Source of the DNA: JAVVHH01 sp965199665
GTDB taxonomy: Bacteria; Pseudomonadota; Alphaproteobacteria; Acetobacterales; Acetobacteraceae
Assembly (NCBI GenBank): GCA_965199665.1
Contig: OZ241208.1
Location: 2,294,001 to 2,358,000 of the forward strand
DNA: 64,000 nt
Reading direction: 5' to 3'
Positions 9,339 to 18,099 of this stretch are shown in pieces. Below the pieces are notes generated by a model. That model did not search any database. It had not been told where the DNA came from and worked only from the letters and a program-made list of their open reading frames with translations. The position numbers and the translations under genes are program-made. The first letter of the stretch is position 1. Each line of letters starts with the position of its first letter.

Positions 9339-10541
9339 ATGCGCGCCCTCGCCCTCCTGCTCGTCAGCCTATTGTGCGCCTGCGCCCCCGCCCGGTTCGA
9401 CACCGTCGGTCCGTCGGACGCCGCCTATGCGCAAGCGCAGCCGGTGTTTGCCGAGTTCTGCGCGGTGTCGCAGATCAAGAAGGTGCCGGGCTTCGGCGCC
9501 GATATCCGCGGCAATATCGGCGGGCACGCGGTGTTCTACCTGCAGGGCGCCTGCAAGGACCCGGCGCTGGCCTTTCCCGTACTCGTCCCGTGCGAGAGTG
9601 GCGGGGTGGGGCTCAGCATGAACGAGCACTTCCGCAACGCGAAATGGGTCGCCACGCCCAGCGATGCCTTCTTTTTCGACGGCGGCCTGGCGCCGGACGT
9701 GACGCTGACGCGCGACGCCTACCGGGCCGTGCAGCGTCGGGCGCAGGCGCTCGGGATCTATGCGGGTGTCGACTTCCACGACGTGGTGTTCCGCGACATG
9801 CCGGCCGGGTGGACGCGGGAGGACTGGAAATACGAGATGTCGGTCGGCACCGATTACGCCATCGCGCTCGGGCGGGCACGGCATTGCGTGCGCGTTCCGG
9901 TCGATCGGGCGGCGATGGCGCGGATGATCGACTTCCTCAACGCGGAGAACGCGCCCTACCGCGCCGGCAAGACGTTCCATTGGGACCTGTTCCGCGACAA
10001 CTGCATCCATCTCGCGCACAACGCGCTGGCGGCGGCCGGGCTGTGGGACCGGTGGCCGACAGGGCGGTCGCTGCTCGTTTCGATCTTCGATTTTCCGGTG
10101 CCACGTAACGAATTCGTCAACCTGGTCCGCTGGACCAATGACGGGCTGCCCGCCGATCCCGGCGCGGCGTTCGCCGACCCGCCCACGCGGCGCTCGCTCG
10201 AGCTCACCGGCGTGTTCCCGACCCGGCCGGGCGCCCTCGCCTCCTCCCGCGACCTGCATCGCCCGAACGAGCTGTACGAGGGCGACCTGTCGCTGATCTT
10301 CTACGACGAGCCGATGTTCGGGCATTACCAATCGGACTCCGACCGTATCTTCGCCACCCCGCGCTACACGGAAGCGGCCGCCAACCGCGCCTGGTTCGCC
10401 GCCGTCGCGCGCGCCCGGCTCGCCGAGCGGCGCCCGTTGGCCGAGTGGCTCGCCCGGCCGGAATACGCGGCGGAGGCCGACGCCTTCGCGGCTATCTATC
10501 GGCGATTTTATCAGCTCATGGCGGGCTACGCGGCCGGCTGA
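9339..10541 (+). CDS. Unrecognised lipoprotein
   Basis: A 400-residue protein with a lipoprotein-type signal (ALALLLVSLLCACAP; lipobox-like LCAC, lipidated Cys about residue 15). The body contains GGHAVFYLQGAC and FRDNCIHLAHNALAAAGLW. A conserved-looking Cys-His pairing of this kind recalls Lnb/DUF4105 or NlpC/P60-type papain folds, but I cannot assign a family firmly. Later segments (GDLSLIFYDEPMFGHY) are of unknown meaning. It stands alone on the plus strand and converges with the COG4648 membrane gene of the APE locus with 5 bp between the stops. Confidence 0.7.
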   Translation: MRALALLLVSLLCACAPARFDTVGPSDAAYAQAQPVFAEFCAVSQIKKVPGFGADIRGNIGGHAVFYLQGACKDPALAFPVLVPCESGGVGLSMNEHFRNAKWVATPSDAFFFDGGLAPDVTLTRDAYRAVQRRAQALGIYAGVDFHDVVFRDMPAGWTREDWKYEMSVGTDYAIALGRARHCVRVPVDRAAMARMIDFLNAENAPYRAGKTFHWDLFRDNCIHLAHNALAAAGLWDRWPTGRSLLVSIFDFPVPRNEFVNLVRWTNDGLPADPGAAFADPPTRRSLELTGVFPTRPGALASSRDLHRPNELYEGDLSLIFYDEPMFGHYQSDSDRIFATPRYTEAAANRAWFAAVARARLAERRPLAEWLARPEYAAEADAFAAIYRRFYQLMAGYAAG

Positions 10542-10546
10542 CCTGC

Positions 10547-11131
10547 TCAGCTCGGATGGCGGAAGCGGCGAACGGTTTCCCAAAAGCCGGTATGCTCGCC
10601 GGGGAAGCGCCAGCGCCGGGCGGCGAACTCCGCAACGGCGAGCAGCGCCGCCAGCAGCGCGTGACCGCCGCCGGTCAGCGTAGCCCAGGCCGACCAAACG
10701 CCGGTTGCCGCCAGCAACGCATTCGCGGCGACCTGCCCGGCCGCAAACATTGCCCAGATCGCCGTCACCCCGCGCGTGTAGGGGATCATGCCGGGCCGGA
10801 ACCGCGGGTTGAGCCGTTGCGCCACGCCCGTTACCACCGCGACCCGGCCTGGACGCAGGCTGCGGCCGAACCACCACGCCAACGCCCCGTAGAGCAGCGC
10901 GTGCCCCAGCCCGGCCGGTGCCGCCCGCGCCGCCGCGGGCGAGACAGAGGCGCCGACCGCCACCGCCGCCAGCAGGAGTGCGGCGACAGATCCGCCCAGC
11001 GCCGCGGCCCGTCGCCCCGGCCAGCCCGCCGCCACGGCAATGCCGACGGCGACCGCCTGCACGGCGGCGGCAGCGGCTGCCGCATCGTCCGGCAGCACCC
11101 GACCGGCGAGCGCGGCCGCCAGGGCCACCAC
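10547..11131 (-). CDS. COG4648-like membrane protein of aryl polyene clusters
   Basis: A 194-residue integral membrane protein with about 5-6 hydrophobic segments. It ends with the charged tail RRFRHPS. PYTRGVTAIWAMFAAGQV resembles the uncharacterised COG4648 family, which recurs beside ACP genes in aryl polyene (APE) loci. That context is what drives the assignment. It is the only APE-locus gene on the minus strand and diverges from the ACP gene. The start is uncertain: GTG 11131 or the adjacent GTG 11134, with no ATG available before an upstream TGA. Confidence 0.65.
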   Translation of the reverse strand: MVALAAALAGRVLPDDAAAAAAAVQAVAVGIAVAAGWPGRRAAALGGSVAALLLAAVAVGASVSPAAARAAPAGLGHALLYGALAWWFGRSLRPGRVAVVTGVAQRLNPRFRPGMIPYTRGVTAIWAMFAAGQVAANALLAATGVWSAWATLTGGGHALLAALLAVAEFAARRWRFPGEHTGFWETVRRFRHPS

Positions 11132-11159
11132 CGCCGCACACGGTCCAATCGCCTTCAGC

Positions 11160-11188
11160 TTGGCTCACCCCTCTCAACACGGTATCGT
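11160..11188 (+). promoter_or_regulatory. Predicted promoter of the APE-type operon
   Basis: TTGGCT (11160-11165) and TATCGT (11183-11188) lie 17 bp apart in the divergent gap upstream of the ACP gene. They predict a 5' leader of about 78 nt before the GTG at 11273. The -35 box is a weak match. Confidence 0.35.
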
Positions 11189-11272
11189 GAGGACTCGGAC
11201 CACAGCGGATTTCGAGTGGGTGGTCCAGCCGTCTGTCATGAGGCATGAGGGCGGACGCTCGGAGGAGACAAC

Positions 11273-11563
11273 GTGACTGATCAGCTTCACCCCGTCACGA
11301 CGGACCAGTCACCGGCCGAACACGGGCTGGCCACGGTGCTGGTGTCGGCCCTGCAACTCGACGCCGCCCCCGAGGCGATCGGCCCGGAGGACCGCTTGTT
11401 CGGCGGCGGGCTCGGCCTGGATTCGATCGACGCGCTGGAGTTGGCGCTGGCCATCTCCAAGACCTACGGCTTCGAACTCCGGTCGGACCACGAGCAGAAC
11501 CAGCAGATCTTTGCCTCGCTCCGCAGTCTGTCGCGGCATGTGGAGGAGCACCGGACCCTTTAA
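11273..11563 (+). CDS. Acyl carrier protein of the APE-type locus
   Basis: A 96-residue type II ACP. The phosphopantetheine attachment Ser is S51 in GLGLDSIDALELAL, the canonical DSL/DSI motif. It would tether the growing polyene chain. The GTG start at 11273 has GGAGGAG about 6 nt upstream, the best ribosome-binding site in this operon. It is the first gene of a run of nine that extends to 19294. APE loci usually carry two ACPs in tandem; only one is seen here. Confidence 0.9.
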   Translation: MTDQLHPVTTDQSPAEHGLATVLVSALQLDAAPEAIGPEDRLFGGGLGLDSIDALELALAISKTYGFELRSDHEQNQQIFASLRSLSRHVEEHRTL

Positions 11564-11564
11564 G

Positions 11565-12851
11565 GTGGATCGCTGCCCGCTCCTCGACCGGCCGGATGAC
11601 GCGCCCCTGTTCCTGCGTCCGAGCGGCGCGGTCACGACGCGCGACTTTCTTCAGCAGGCGCACGCGCTGGCCGCCGCGCTACCGGCCAGCCGGTACGTGC
11701 TGAATGCCTGCCGCGACCGTTTTCGTTTCGCGCTGACGGTGGCCGCCGCGCTGATCGGCGACCGGGTCAGCCTGTTGTGCGGCGACCCCTCCCCGCCCGT
11801 GCTGGCGGCGCTGCTGGAGCGGTACCCCGACACGGCGGTGGTGGACGACGATCACCCCAGCGTCGGGCCTGGACGTGGCGTGAACCCGGCGCTGCCGGCG
11901 GATCGGCTCGCCGCGATCGTGTTCACCTCCGGCAGCACGGGCGCCCCGGTCGCGCACGAGAAGCGCTGGGGCGCGCTGGTCGCCCGCAGCCGCGCCGCCG
12001 GCGAACGCTTCGCCCTGGACGAGGCCGCGCCGGCCGCCGTGATCGGCACGGTGCCGCCCGGGCACATGTATGGCTTCGAGACCACCGTGCTGCTGCCGCT
12101 GCACGCGGCCTGTGCGAGCTGGTGCGGCCCCGCCTTCTTCCCCGCCGACGTGTCGGCCGCGCTGTGCGCCACCGCCGCGCCGCATCTTCTGGTCACCACG
12201 CCGTTGCAGCTCCGCAGCCTGGCGGCGCTACCCGGCCCGTATCCTGGGCGCTGCATCTCGGCCACCGCGCCGCTGGATGCCGCGCTCGCCGCCAGCCTGG
12301 AAACCGCCTGGTCGGCCGAGCTACACGAGATCTTCGGCGCCACCGAGGTCGGCTCCATCGCGACCCGGCGCACGGCGCGCGAGGAGGGCTGGCGGCCCTA
12401 CCCTGGCGTCTCGCTGCGGCAAACGGCCGACGCGGCGCTGGTGGAGGCGGTCGGGGCGCCCCCCTTTCCGCTGGCCGACGAGATCCAATTGCAGGCGGAC
12501 GGCACGTTCCGCCTGCTCGGCCGGCGCACGGACCTGGTCAAGCTCGGTGGGCGGCGCGCGTCGCTTGCCGGGCTGAACCGGATCCTGACCGAGCTGCAAG
12601 GGGTGTGCGACGGCGTGTTCGTGGTGCCGGACGACCTGGAGAGCCGGAGCACGGCGCGGCTGGAGGCCGTCGTGGTCGCGCCCGGGCGCAGCCGGGCGGA
12701 GTTGATGGCCGAACTGCGCGACCGCATCGACCCGGTGTTCCTGCCGCGGCGGCTGGTGCGGGTGGACGCACTGCCGCGCAACTCGCTGGGCAAATTGCCG
12801 CGGCAGGCCGTGCTGGACCTGCTGGCTCGCGCCACGCCACCGCCCCCATGA
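11565..12851 (+). CDS. AMP-dependent acyl-ACP synthetase/ligase of the APE-type locus
   Basis: A 428-residue ANL-superfamily adenylating enzyme, short compared with about 500 residues for typical acyl-CoA ligases but usual for APE ligases. Motifs are IVFTSGSTGAPVAHEKRW (A3 phosphate loop), EIFGATEVGSIA (A5), LLGRRTDLVKLGGRRA (A8) and RNSLGKLPR, which carries the catalytic Lys (A10). It probably loads the aryl starter acid onto the ACP. The start is GTG 11565, one base after the ACP stop. It overlaps the next gene by ATGA. Confidence 0.87.
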   Translation: MDRCPLLDRPDDAPLFLRPSGAVTTRDFLQQAHALAAALPASRYVLNACRDRFRFALTVAAALIGDRVSLLCGDPSPPVLAALLERYPDTAVVDDDHPSVGPGRGVNPALPADRLAAIVFTSGSTGAPVAHEKRWGALVARSRAAGERFALDEAAPAAVIGTVPPGHMYGFETTVLLPLHAACASWCGPAFFPADVSAALCATAAPHLLVTTPLQLRSLAALPGPYPGRCISATAPLDAALAASLETAWSAELHEIFGATEVGSIATRRTAREEGWRPYPGVSLRQTADAALVEAVGAPPFPLADEIQLQADGTFRLLGRRTDLVKLGGRRASLAGLNRILTELQGVCDGVFVVPDDLESRSTARLEAVVVAPGRSRAELMAELRDRIDPVFLPRRLVRVDALPRNSLGKLPRQAVLDLLARATPPPP

Positions 12852-13144
12852 GGGCCGCCGGGCGCTTCACCGTCGACGCCGGCCATCCGGCGCTGCCCGG
12901 CCACTTCCCGGGCCGGCCGGTCGTGCCGGGCGTGGTGCTGCTCGACGAGGCCGCCCGCCTCATCCTGGCCGCGTTTCCCGGGCAGCGCTTGGCGGGGTTC
13001 GGGCAGGCGAAATTTTTGCAACCGGTGCGGCCGGGCGACACGCTGGACGTCCATTACGCCCCGACGCCGCCGCAGGTGGGGTTCAGCTGCCGGATCGGCG
13101 CGATCGAAGCGGTGCGCGGCACGCTGCTGCTCGCGGCGCCGTGA
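12848..13144 (+). CDS. FabZ/FabA-like 3-hydroxyacyl-ACP dehydratase (hotdog)
   Basis: A 98-residue hotdog protein. HPALPGHFPGRPVVPGVV has the catalytic His (H19) in the FabZ-like HFPGxPVxPG motif. A second region, FGQAKFLQPVRPGDTLDV, is typical of FabZ-like beta strands. It would dehydrate beta-hydroxyacyl-ACP during polyene chain building. It is much shorter than FabZ (about 150 residues), as seen for APE-locus dehydratases. ATG 12848 overlaps the ligase stop (ATGA); its own stop overlaps the next GTG (GTGA). Confidence 0.82.
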   Translation: MRAAGRFTVDAGHPALPGHFPGRPVVPGVVLLDEAARLILAAFPGQRLAGFGQAKFLQPVRPGDTLDVHYAPTPPQVGFSCRIGAIEAVRGTLLLAAP

Positions 13145-14091
13145 CGAGCGGGTGGGCCTGCCAGCCCGAGCGCGGGGCACCGCGCCTGACGCGAGCGGCG
13201 CTGGCGGCGGTGCGCCGCTTCGGCTGGTCGGCTGGGCAGCCAATAGCGCGCGCGGCGTCGGGCTGGTTCTTCCTGACTTCGCCCGGGGCGCGGGCCGCCT
13301 CGCGCGACTATCTCGGCCGCGTGCTGGGCCGGCCAGCGCGCAACCGGGAGGTGGCGCGGCATTTCGGCTCGTTCGCCGCCGCCGTGCTGGACCGGGTCAT
13401 GCTGCTATGCGGCCGGGCCGGCGATTTCCGGGTGGACGTGCACGGCCTGCCCGAGCTGCTGGCCACGTTGGAGCGGCCGAGCGGGGTGATCCTGCTCGGC
13501 GCCCATCTCGGCAGCTTCGAGATCCTGCGCACGCTGGCCGAGCAGGCACCCGTGCCGGTCTGGCCGCTGATGTATCGCCGCAACGGCGGCACGCTCACGG
13601 CGCTGCTGGACCGCGCTGCGCCGGGCTTGCGGGACCGGGTGATCGAGATCGGCGACACGGCCAGCATGCTCCGCGCCCGCGAGTGCCTCGCGCGGGGCGA
13701 GATGGTGGGCATCCTGGCCGATCGTGGACCGTCCGGCGAGCGGCGGGTCAGCGTGCCGTTCCTGGGCGCACCGGCGGATTTCCCGGCCGGGCCGGTGCTG
13801 CTGGCGGCGCTGCTCGGCGCGCCGGTGTTCCTGTGCTACGGCATCCGCACCGCGCCGCGGCGATACCGTGTCGGGATCGAGCCGTTCGCCGAGCGGATCA
13901 CCTTGCGGCGGGAACATCGGGATGCCGACCTGCGCGTCCATGTCGGGCGCTACGCCGCGGCGCTGGAGCGCTTGTGCCGCGCCAATCCCTACCAATGGTT
14001 CAACTTCTTCCCGTTCTGGACCGAGCCCCATGATCCTGTCCCGGCGCGCCGTCCTGCCCCTGTTGCTGCTGCCGCGTCTCGCCCGCGCTGA
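13141..14091 (+). CDS. LpxL/HtrB-like lysophospholipid acyltransferase of the APE-type locus
   Basis: A 316-residue LABLAT-family acyltransferase. The catalytic HX4E motif is H122-E127 in LLGAHLGSFEIL. ILADRGPSGERRVSVPFLGAP and the C-terminal NPYQWFNFFPFW match the family of lipid A late acyltransferases. In APE loci such enzymes are thought to attach the polyene acid to a lipid or sugar carrier in the envelope. In many relatives it is fused to a glycosyltransferase; here it is free-standing. GTG 13141 overlaps the dehydratase stop. Confidence 0.85.
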   Translation: MTSGWACQPERGAPRLTRAALAAVRRFGWSAGQPIARAASGWFFLTSPGARAASRDYLGRVLGRPARNREVARHFGSFAAAVLDRVMLLCGRAGDFRVDVHGLPELLATLERPSGVILLGAHLGSFEILRTLAEQAPVPVWPLMYRRNGGTLTALLDRAAPGLRDRVIEIGDTASMLRARECLARGEMVGILADRGPSGERRVSVPFLGAPADFPAGPVLLAALLGAPVFLCYGIRTAPRRYRVGIEPFAERITLRREHRDADLRVHVGRYAAALERLCRANPYQWFNFFPFWTEPHDPVPARRPAPVAAAASRPR

Positions 14092-14602
14092 CGCGTTCGA
14101 CCTGTCGGCGCTGATGGCTCGGCTGGCTTCGGTGCCGGAACGGCGCGCCACGTTCCGCGAGGAACGGGTGCTGGCCGCGCTCACCGTGCCGCTGGTCAGC
14201 ACCGGCACCCTGTTCTATCGCCGCCCCGATTACCTCGAGAAGAACACGCTGTGGCCGCAGCCGGAGCGCATGACGGTCGAGGGCAGCCGCCTCGTGATCG
14301 CCGATCCGGCCTCCAACGACCCGCCGCATGTCGTGCCGCTCGACGCGCAACCGGGCCTGCGGACGACGGTCGACGCCGTGCGGGCGCCCCTTTCGGGCGA
14401 TGCGGCGACGCTGCGCCGGGCCTTTGCCGCCACCGTCGGCGGGAGCCCGGCGGCCTGGACGCTCGACCTGGTGCCGACGGAGCCGGCGGCGGCGGCACTG
14501 ATCCGTGCCATTCACGTGGCGGGGCAGGATAGCTGGATCGCCACGCTGGCGATCGAGCAGGCCAACGGCGACCGCAGCACCATGCAGATCGCGCCCGCCT
14601 AG
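14030..14602 (+). CDS. LolA-like periplasmic carrier protein of the APE-type locus
   Basis: A 190-residue secreted protein with signal peptide ILSRRAVLPLLLLPRLARA. The body has LolA-like features (RRATFREERVLAALTVPLVS; GTLFYRRPDYLEKNT; WPQPERMTVEG). By analogy it would carry an aryl polyene lipid across the periplasm after MMPL export. ATG 14030 lies 62 bp inside the acyltransferase gene. It ends at an amber codon (14600-14602). The next ORF, the MMPL exporter, continues in the same frame immediately after that codon. Confidence 0.83.
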   Translation: MILSRRAVLPLLLLPRLARADAFDLSALMARLASVPERRATFREERVLAALTVPLVSTGTLFYRRPDYLEKNTLWPQPERMTVEGSRLVIADPASNDPPHVVPLDAQPGLRTTVDAVRAPLSGDAATLRRAFAATVGGSPAAWTLDLVPTEPAAAALIRAIHVAGQDSWIATLAIEQANGDRSTMQIAPA

Positions 14603-14662
14603 GCCTACGCCCTGCCCCCGATCCCGCCCCTCTCTCCCGCCGCGCCGCGCCGGGCTCCCGTC

Positions 14663-16924
14663 TTGCTCGCCCTGCTCGCCGCCGTCGCCCTGCTCGCGGC
14701 GACGCTGACGGCCGTCACGCTGCGCACGGACATGACGGCGTTCCTGCCCAGCGGCACCACCCCGGCCGCCCGCTTGCTGCTGGCGGAAGCGCGCAGCGGC
14801 ACGGCGTCCGGCCTGATCTTCATCGGGCTGGAGGGCGCGCCGGTACCGGAGCTGGCGCGGATCAGCCGGGCCATGGCGGACCGGCTGCGGGCGAGCGGGC
14901 TGTTCCAGCTCGTGGCCAGCGGGGAAGCCGCGCTGCCGCCCGAGCAGATCGATGCGCTGTTCGCCCGCCGCTACCTGCTGGGCCCGGCGGATTGGTCGGA
15001 GGCGGGGCTGCGCGCCGGCTTGGAGGCTGTGCTGCGGCAGTTGCGCGGCGCGGCGGGGCCGCTGGCAGCGCGGTTCGGCATCGAGGACCCGACCGGGGCC
15101 TTCCTGGCCGCCATCCGGCCCTGGGCCGGCATGTCGCGGGTGCGCGCGATCGACGGCGCCTGGTTCGCGCCGGAGCGGGACCGCGCGCTGCTGCTGGCGC
15201 GCACGGCGGCGGGCGGGATGGACGTGCCGGCGCAGGAGGCGGCGACCGCGGCGATCGAGCGCGCCTTCGCCGACGCCGCGCCCGGCCCCGCCCGGCTGCT
15301 GGTCGCCGGCCCCGCCATCTTCGCCCGCGACTCCGCCCGCGCCATTCGCGGCGACGTCGAGCGGATCTCGGTGCTGTCCACCCTGCTGGTGGCGGCGCTG
15401 CTGTGGTGGCGATTCCGCCGGCCGCTGGTGATCGCGGCGATCGCGGCGCCGGTGATCGCGGGGGTGGCGGTCGCGGCCGGAGCGGTGCAGCTCCTGTTCG
15501 GCAGCGTGCACGGCGTGGCGCTCGGGTTCGGGGCAACCATGCTGGGCATCTCGGTCGACTATCCCGTGCTGATGATCGGGCACCGCAAGCATGGCGAGCC
15601 GGCGCCGGCCACGCGCGCGCGCATCGCCCGTGCCTTCGTGCTGGCGGTCGCGACGGCGACGATCGGGCTCGGGGCGATGGTGTTCTCCGGCTTTCCCGGG
15701 CTGGCGCAGCTCGGGGCGTTCGCGGCGATCGGGCTGGTCGCCTGTGCCGGGCTGACCTGGTGGGGGCTGCCGCCGCTGGTCGTGGCGGCCAACCTCGCCC
15801 CCTCCGGCGCCGGCGATCCGGCGTGGCTGCCCCGCCTCGAGCGGGTCCGCCGGGTGCGCGCGCTCGGCCTGCTGCCGCTGGCGGCCGCGGCGGGATACCT
15901 CGTCGCGATCGGCGGGCCCCGCTGGCAAGGCGACCTGGCCGCGCTCAGCCCGATTCCCGACCAAACCCGCGCGCTGGACCGGGCGCTGCGGACCGATCTG
16001 GGCGCGGCGGAGACGGGGCAGTTTCTGCTGATCCGCGCGCTGGATGCGGAAGCCGTGCTGCAGGCGGAGGAAGCGCTGCTGCCTGCGTTGGACCGGCTGG
16101 TCGCCGCGGGTGGCCTCGGCGGTTATGAGGCGGCGGCACGCCTGCTGCCGAGCGCGGCCCGGCAACGCGAGCGGGAGGCGGCGCTGCCCGACGCGGCGAC
16201 ACTGAACCGGGCGCTGACGGCCGCGCTGGCCGGGCTGCCGTTCCGCCCCGAAGCATTTGCGCCGTTCGCCGCCGCCGTCGCCTCCTCACGCGGGCTCGCC
16301 CCGCTGATCCCGACCGATCTCGCCGGCACGCCGCTCGCCGCGCGGCTGGATCCGCTGCTGCAGCGAACGGCGGAGGGCTGGCGCGGCGTCGTGCTGCTGC
16401 AGGGGCTCGTCGACCCGGCGGGTCTGCCGCCAGGGACCACCCTCATCGACCTGCGCGGCGAGCTCGGGACCATCCTGGCCGCGTATACCGGCCGGGCGTG
16501 GCAGTGGCTCGGCCTCAGCCTGCTGGCGATCCTGGTGCTGCTGGCGGCCGGGCTGCGGGACCCGGCGATGGCGGCGCGGACGCTGGCGGCGATCGCCGCC
16601 GCCGCGCTGCTCACGGTGGCGGCGCTGACGGCGCTCGGGATCAGTCTGTCGTTGATCCATCTCGTGGCACTCCAGCTTGTCGCGGGCGTCGGGCTCGACT
16701 ACGCCCTGTTCTTCGCCCGCCGGCAACTCGACGCCGAAGAGCGCGCCCGCACCTTCCGCACCCTGATTACCTGCAACGCCATGACCCTGTTGACCTTTGG
16801 CCTGCTCGCCGCCAGCCAGACGCCGATCCTGCATGATCTGGGGCTCACCATCGCGCTCGGCGCGGCGCTGGCGTTGGTGTGTGCCTTTCTGATTACCGGC
16901 GAAGCACCACCTCCATCTCCATGA
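14663..16924 (+). CDS. MMPL-family (RND-like) lipid exporter of the APE-type locus
   Basis: A 753-residue inner-membrane exporter with two repeats of one TM helix, a periplasmic domain and a 5-TM bundle. It has the MMPL hallmark GFGATMLGISVDYPVLMIGH in repeat 1 and GVGLDYALFFARR in repeat 2. It probably moves the lipidated polyene to the LolA-like carrier. The start is uncertain. The frame opens directly after the LolA amber codon and contains no ATG or GTG before TM1. TTG 14663 is used here; CTG 14612 would add a positively charged PRR segment before TM1. The stop overlaps the ketosynthase ATG. Confidence 0.87.
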   Translation: MLALLAAVALLAATLTAVTLRTDMTAFLPSGTTPAARLLLAEARSGTASGLIFIGLEGAPVPELARISRAMADRLRASGLFQLVASGEAALPPEQIDALFARRYLLGPADWSEAGLRAGLEAVLRQLRGAAGPLAARFGIEDPTGAFLAAIRPWAGMSRVRAIDGAWFAPERDRALLLARTAAGGMDVPAQEAATAAIERAFADAAPGPARLLVAGPAIFARDSARAIRGDVERISVLSTLLVAALLWWRFRRPLVIAAIAAPVIAGVAVAAGAVQLLFGSVHGVALGFGATMLGISVDYPVLMIGHRKHGEPAPATRARIARAFVLAVATATIGLGAMVFSGFPGLAQLGAFAAIGLVACAGLTWWGLPPLVVAANLAPSGAGDPAWLPRLERVRRVRALGLLPLAAAAGYLVAIGGPRWQGDLAALSPIPDQTRALDRALRTDLGAAETGQFLLIRALDAEAVLQAEEALLPALDRLVAAGGLGGYEAAARLLPSAARQREREAALPDAATLNRALTAALAGLPFRPEAFAPFAAAVASSRGLAPLIPTDLAGTPLAARLDPLLQRTAEGWRGVVLLQGLVDPAGLPPGTTLIDLRGELGTILAAYTGRAWQWLGLSLLAILVLLAAGLRDPAMAARTLAAIAAAALLTVAALTALGISLSLIHLVALQLVAGVGLDYALFFARRQLDAEERARTFRTLITCNAMTLLTFGLLAASQTPILHDLGLTIALGAALALVCAFLITGEAPPPSP

Positions 16925-18099
16925 CCCCGCTCGCCCTCACGGCCCTGACTGCGACCAGCGCGCTCGGACGCGGTGCCGCGGCGCATGGCGAGGCGCTGCG
17001 GGCCCGGCGCTCGGGCTTGCGGCCCAACGATTGGGCGCCGGAAGTGGGCGGTTGGATCGGGCGGGTCGCCGGATTGGAAGCGTATCGGCTGCCGGACGAG
17101 CTCGCGCGGTGGGATTGCCGCAACAACCGCCTGGCGCACATGGCACTGACGACGGATGGCTTCGCGGAGGCCGTGGCCGTCGCCCGCTCGCGCTACGGCG
17201 CGCACCGGATCGCCACGGTGGTCGGCACCAGCACCAGCGGCATCGAATCGGCCGAGCAGGCCTTCGCCCACCGCGACGACGCCGGGGCGCTCCCGGCCGG
17301 GTTCGACTACCGCGGCAGCCAGGACCTGCAATCGCTGGCCGCGCTGGTGGCCGCCGCGCTGGGGTTACGCGGCCCCGCCTTCGTGATCAGCACCGCCTGC
17401 GCCAGCAGCGCCCGCGCCTTCATGGACGCGGCCAACCTGATCGAGGCCGGCGTGGTCGACGCGGCGGTGGTCGGCGGCGCGGACTCGCTGTGCCGCATGA
17501 CGCTGCACGGCTTCCAAGCGCTGGAGCTGATCTCGCCCACGCCGTGCCGCCCGTGTGGCGCGGACCGGACCGGCATCTCCATCGGCGAGGCGGCCGGCTT
17601 CGCCCTGCTCGAGCGGTCGGGGGCCGCCGGTGGCCTGCGCCTGCTCGGCGCCGGCGCCAGCAGCGATGGGCACCACATGTCCTCGCCGCATCCGGAGGGG
17701 GCCGGCGCCGCGGCGGCCATGGCGGCGGCGCTCCGCTCGGCAGGCCTGACGCCGGACGAGATCGATTGGATCAACCTGCACGGCACCGGCACCCGGGCCA
17801 ACGATGCCGCGGAGGACCTCGCCGTCGCGGCCGTGTTCCCCGCCGCCACCGCATGCAGTTCGACCAAGGGCTGGACCGGCCACACGCTCGGGGCCTGCGG
17901 CGCGCTGGAGGTCGTGATCGCCGACGCCGCGATGCGGGGCGGGTTCATCCCCGGCTGCCTCGGCATCGAGGCGCCGGATCCGGCCTTCCGCGCCAGCGTG
18001 CCGACGCGCACGGTGGAACAGCCGGTGCGGCACGTGGTCAGCAATTCGTTCGGCTTCGGCGGCATCAATTGCGCGCTGGTTCTCGGCCACGGGCCATGA
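16921..18099 (+). CDS. Beta-ketoacyl-ACP synthase of the APE-type locus
   Basis: A 392-residue KAS II-type ketosynthase with an intact Cys-His-His triad: C160 in ISTACASSARA, H286 in NLHGTGTRAND and H320 in STKGWTGHTLGA. It condenses malonyl-ACP with the growing chain. It pairs with the chain-length-factor-like gene that follows, as KS-alpha with KS-beta. ATG 16921 overlaps the MMPL stop (ATGA) and its own stop overlaps the next ATG. It is the only complete ketosynthase in the locus. Confidence 0.92.
   Translation: MTPLALTALTATSALGRGAAAHGEALRARRSGLRPNDWAPEVGGWIGRVAGLEAYRLPDELARWDCRNNRLAHMALTTDGFAEAVAVARSRYGAHRIATVVGTSTSGIESAEQAFAHRDDAGALPAGFDYRGSQDLQSLAALVAAALGLRGPAFVISTACASSARAFMDAANLIEAGVVDAAVVGGADSLCRMTLHGFQALELISPTPCRPCGADRTGISIGEAAGFALLERSGAAGGLRLLGAGASSDGHHMSSPHPEGAGAAAAMAAALRSAGLTPDEIDWINLHGTGTRANDAAEDLAVAAVFPAATACSSTKGWTGHTLGACGALEVVIADAAMRGGFIPGCLGIEAPDPAFRASVPTRTVEQPVRHVVSNSFGFGGINCALVLGHGP

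Noticed and set aside
14000..16165. Long minus-strand open frame opposite the LolA and MMPL genes
   Set aside because: Arg/Gln/Gly-rich shadow translation with no domain. The plus-strand MMPL is clear.
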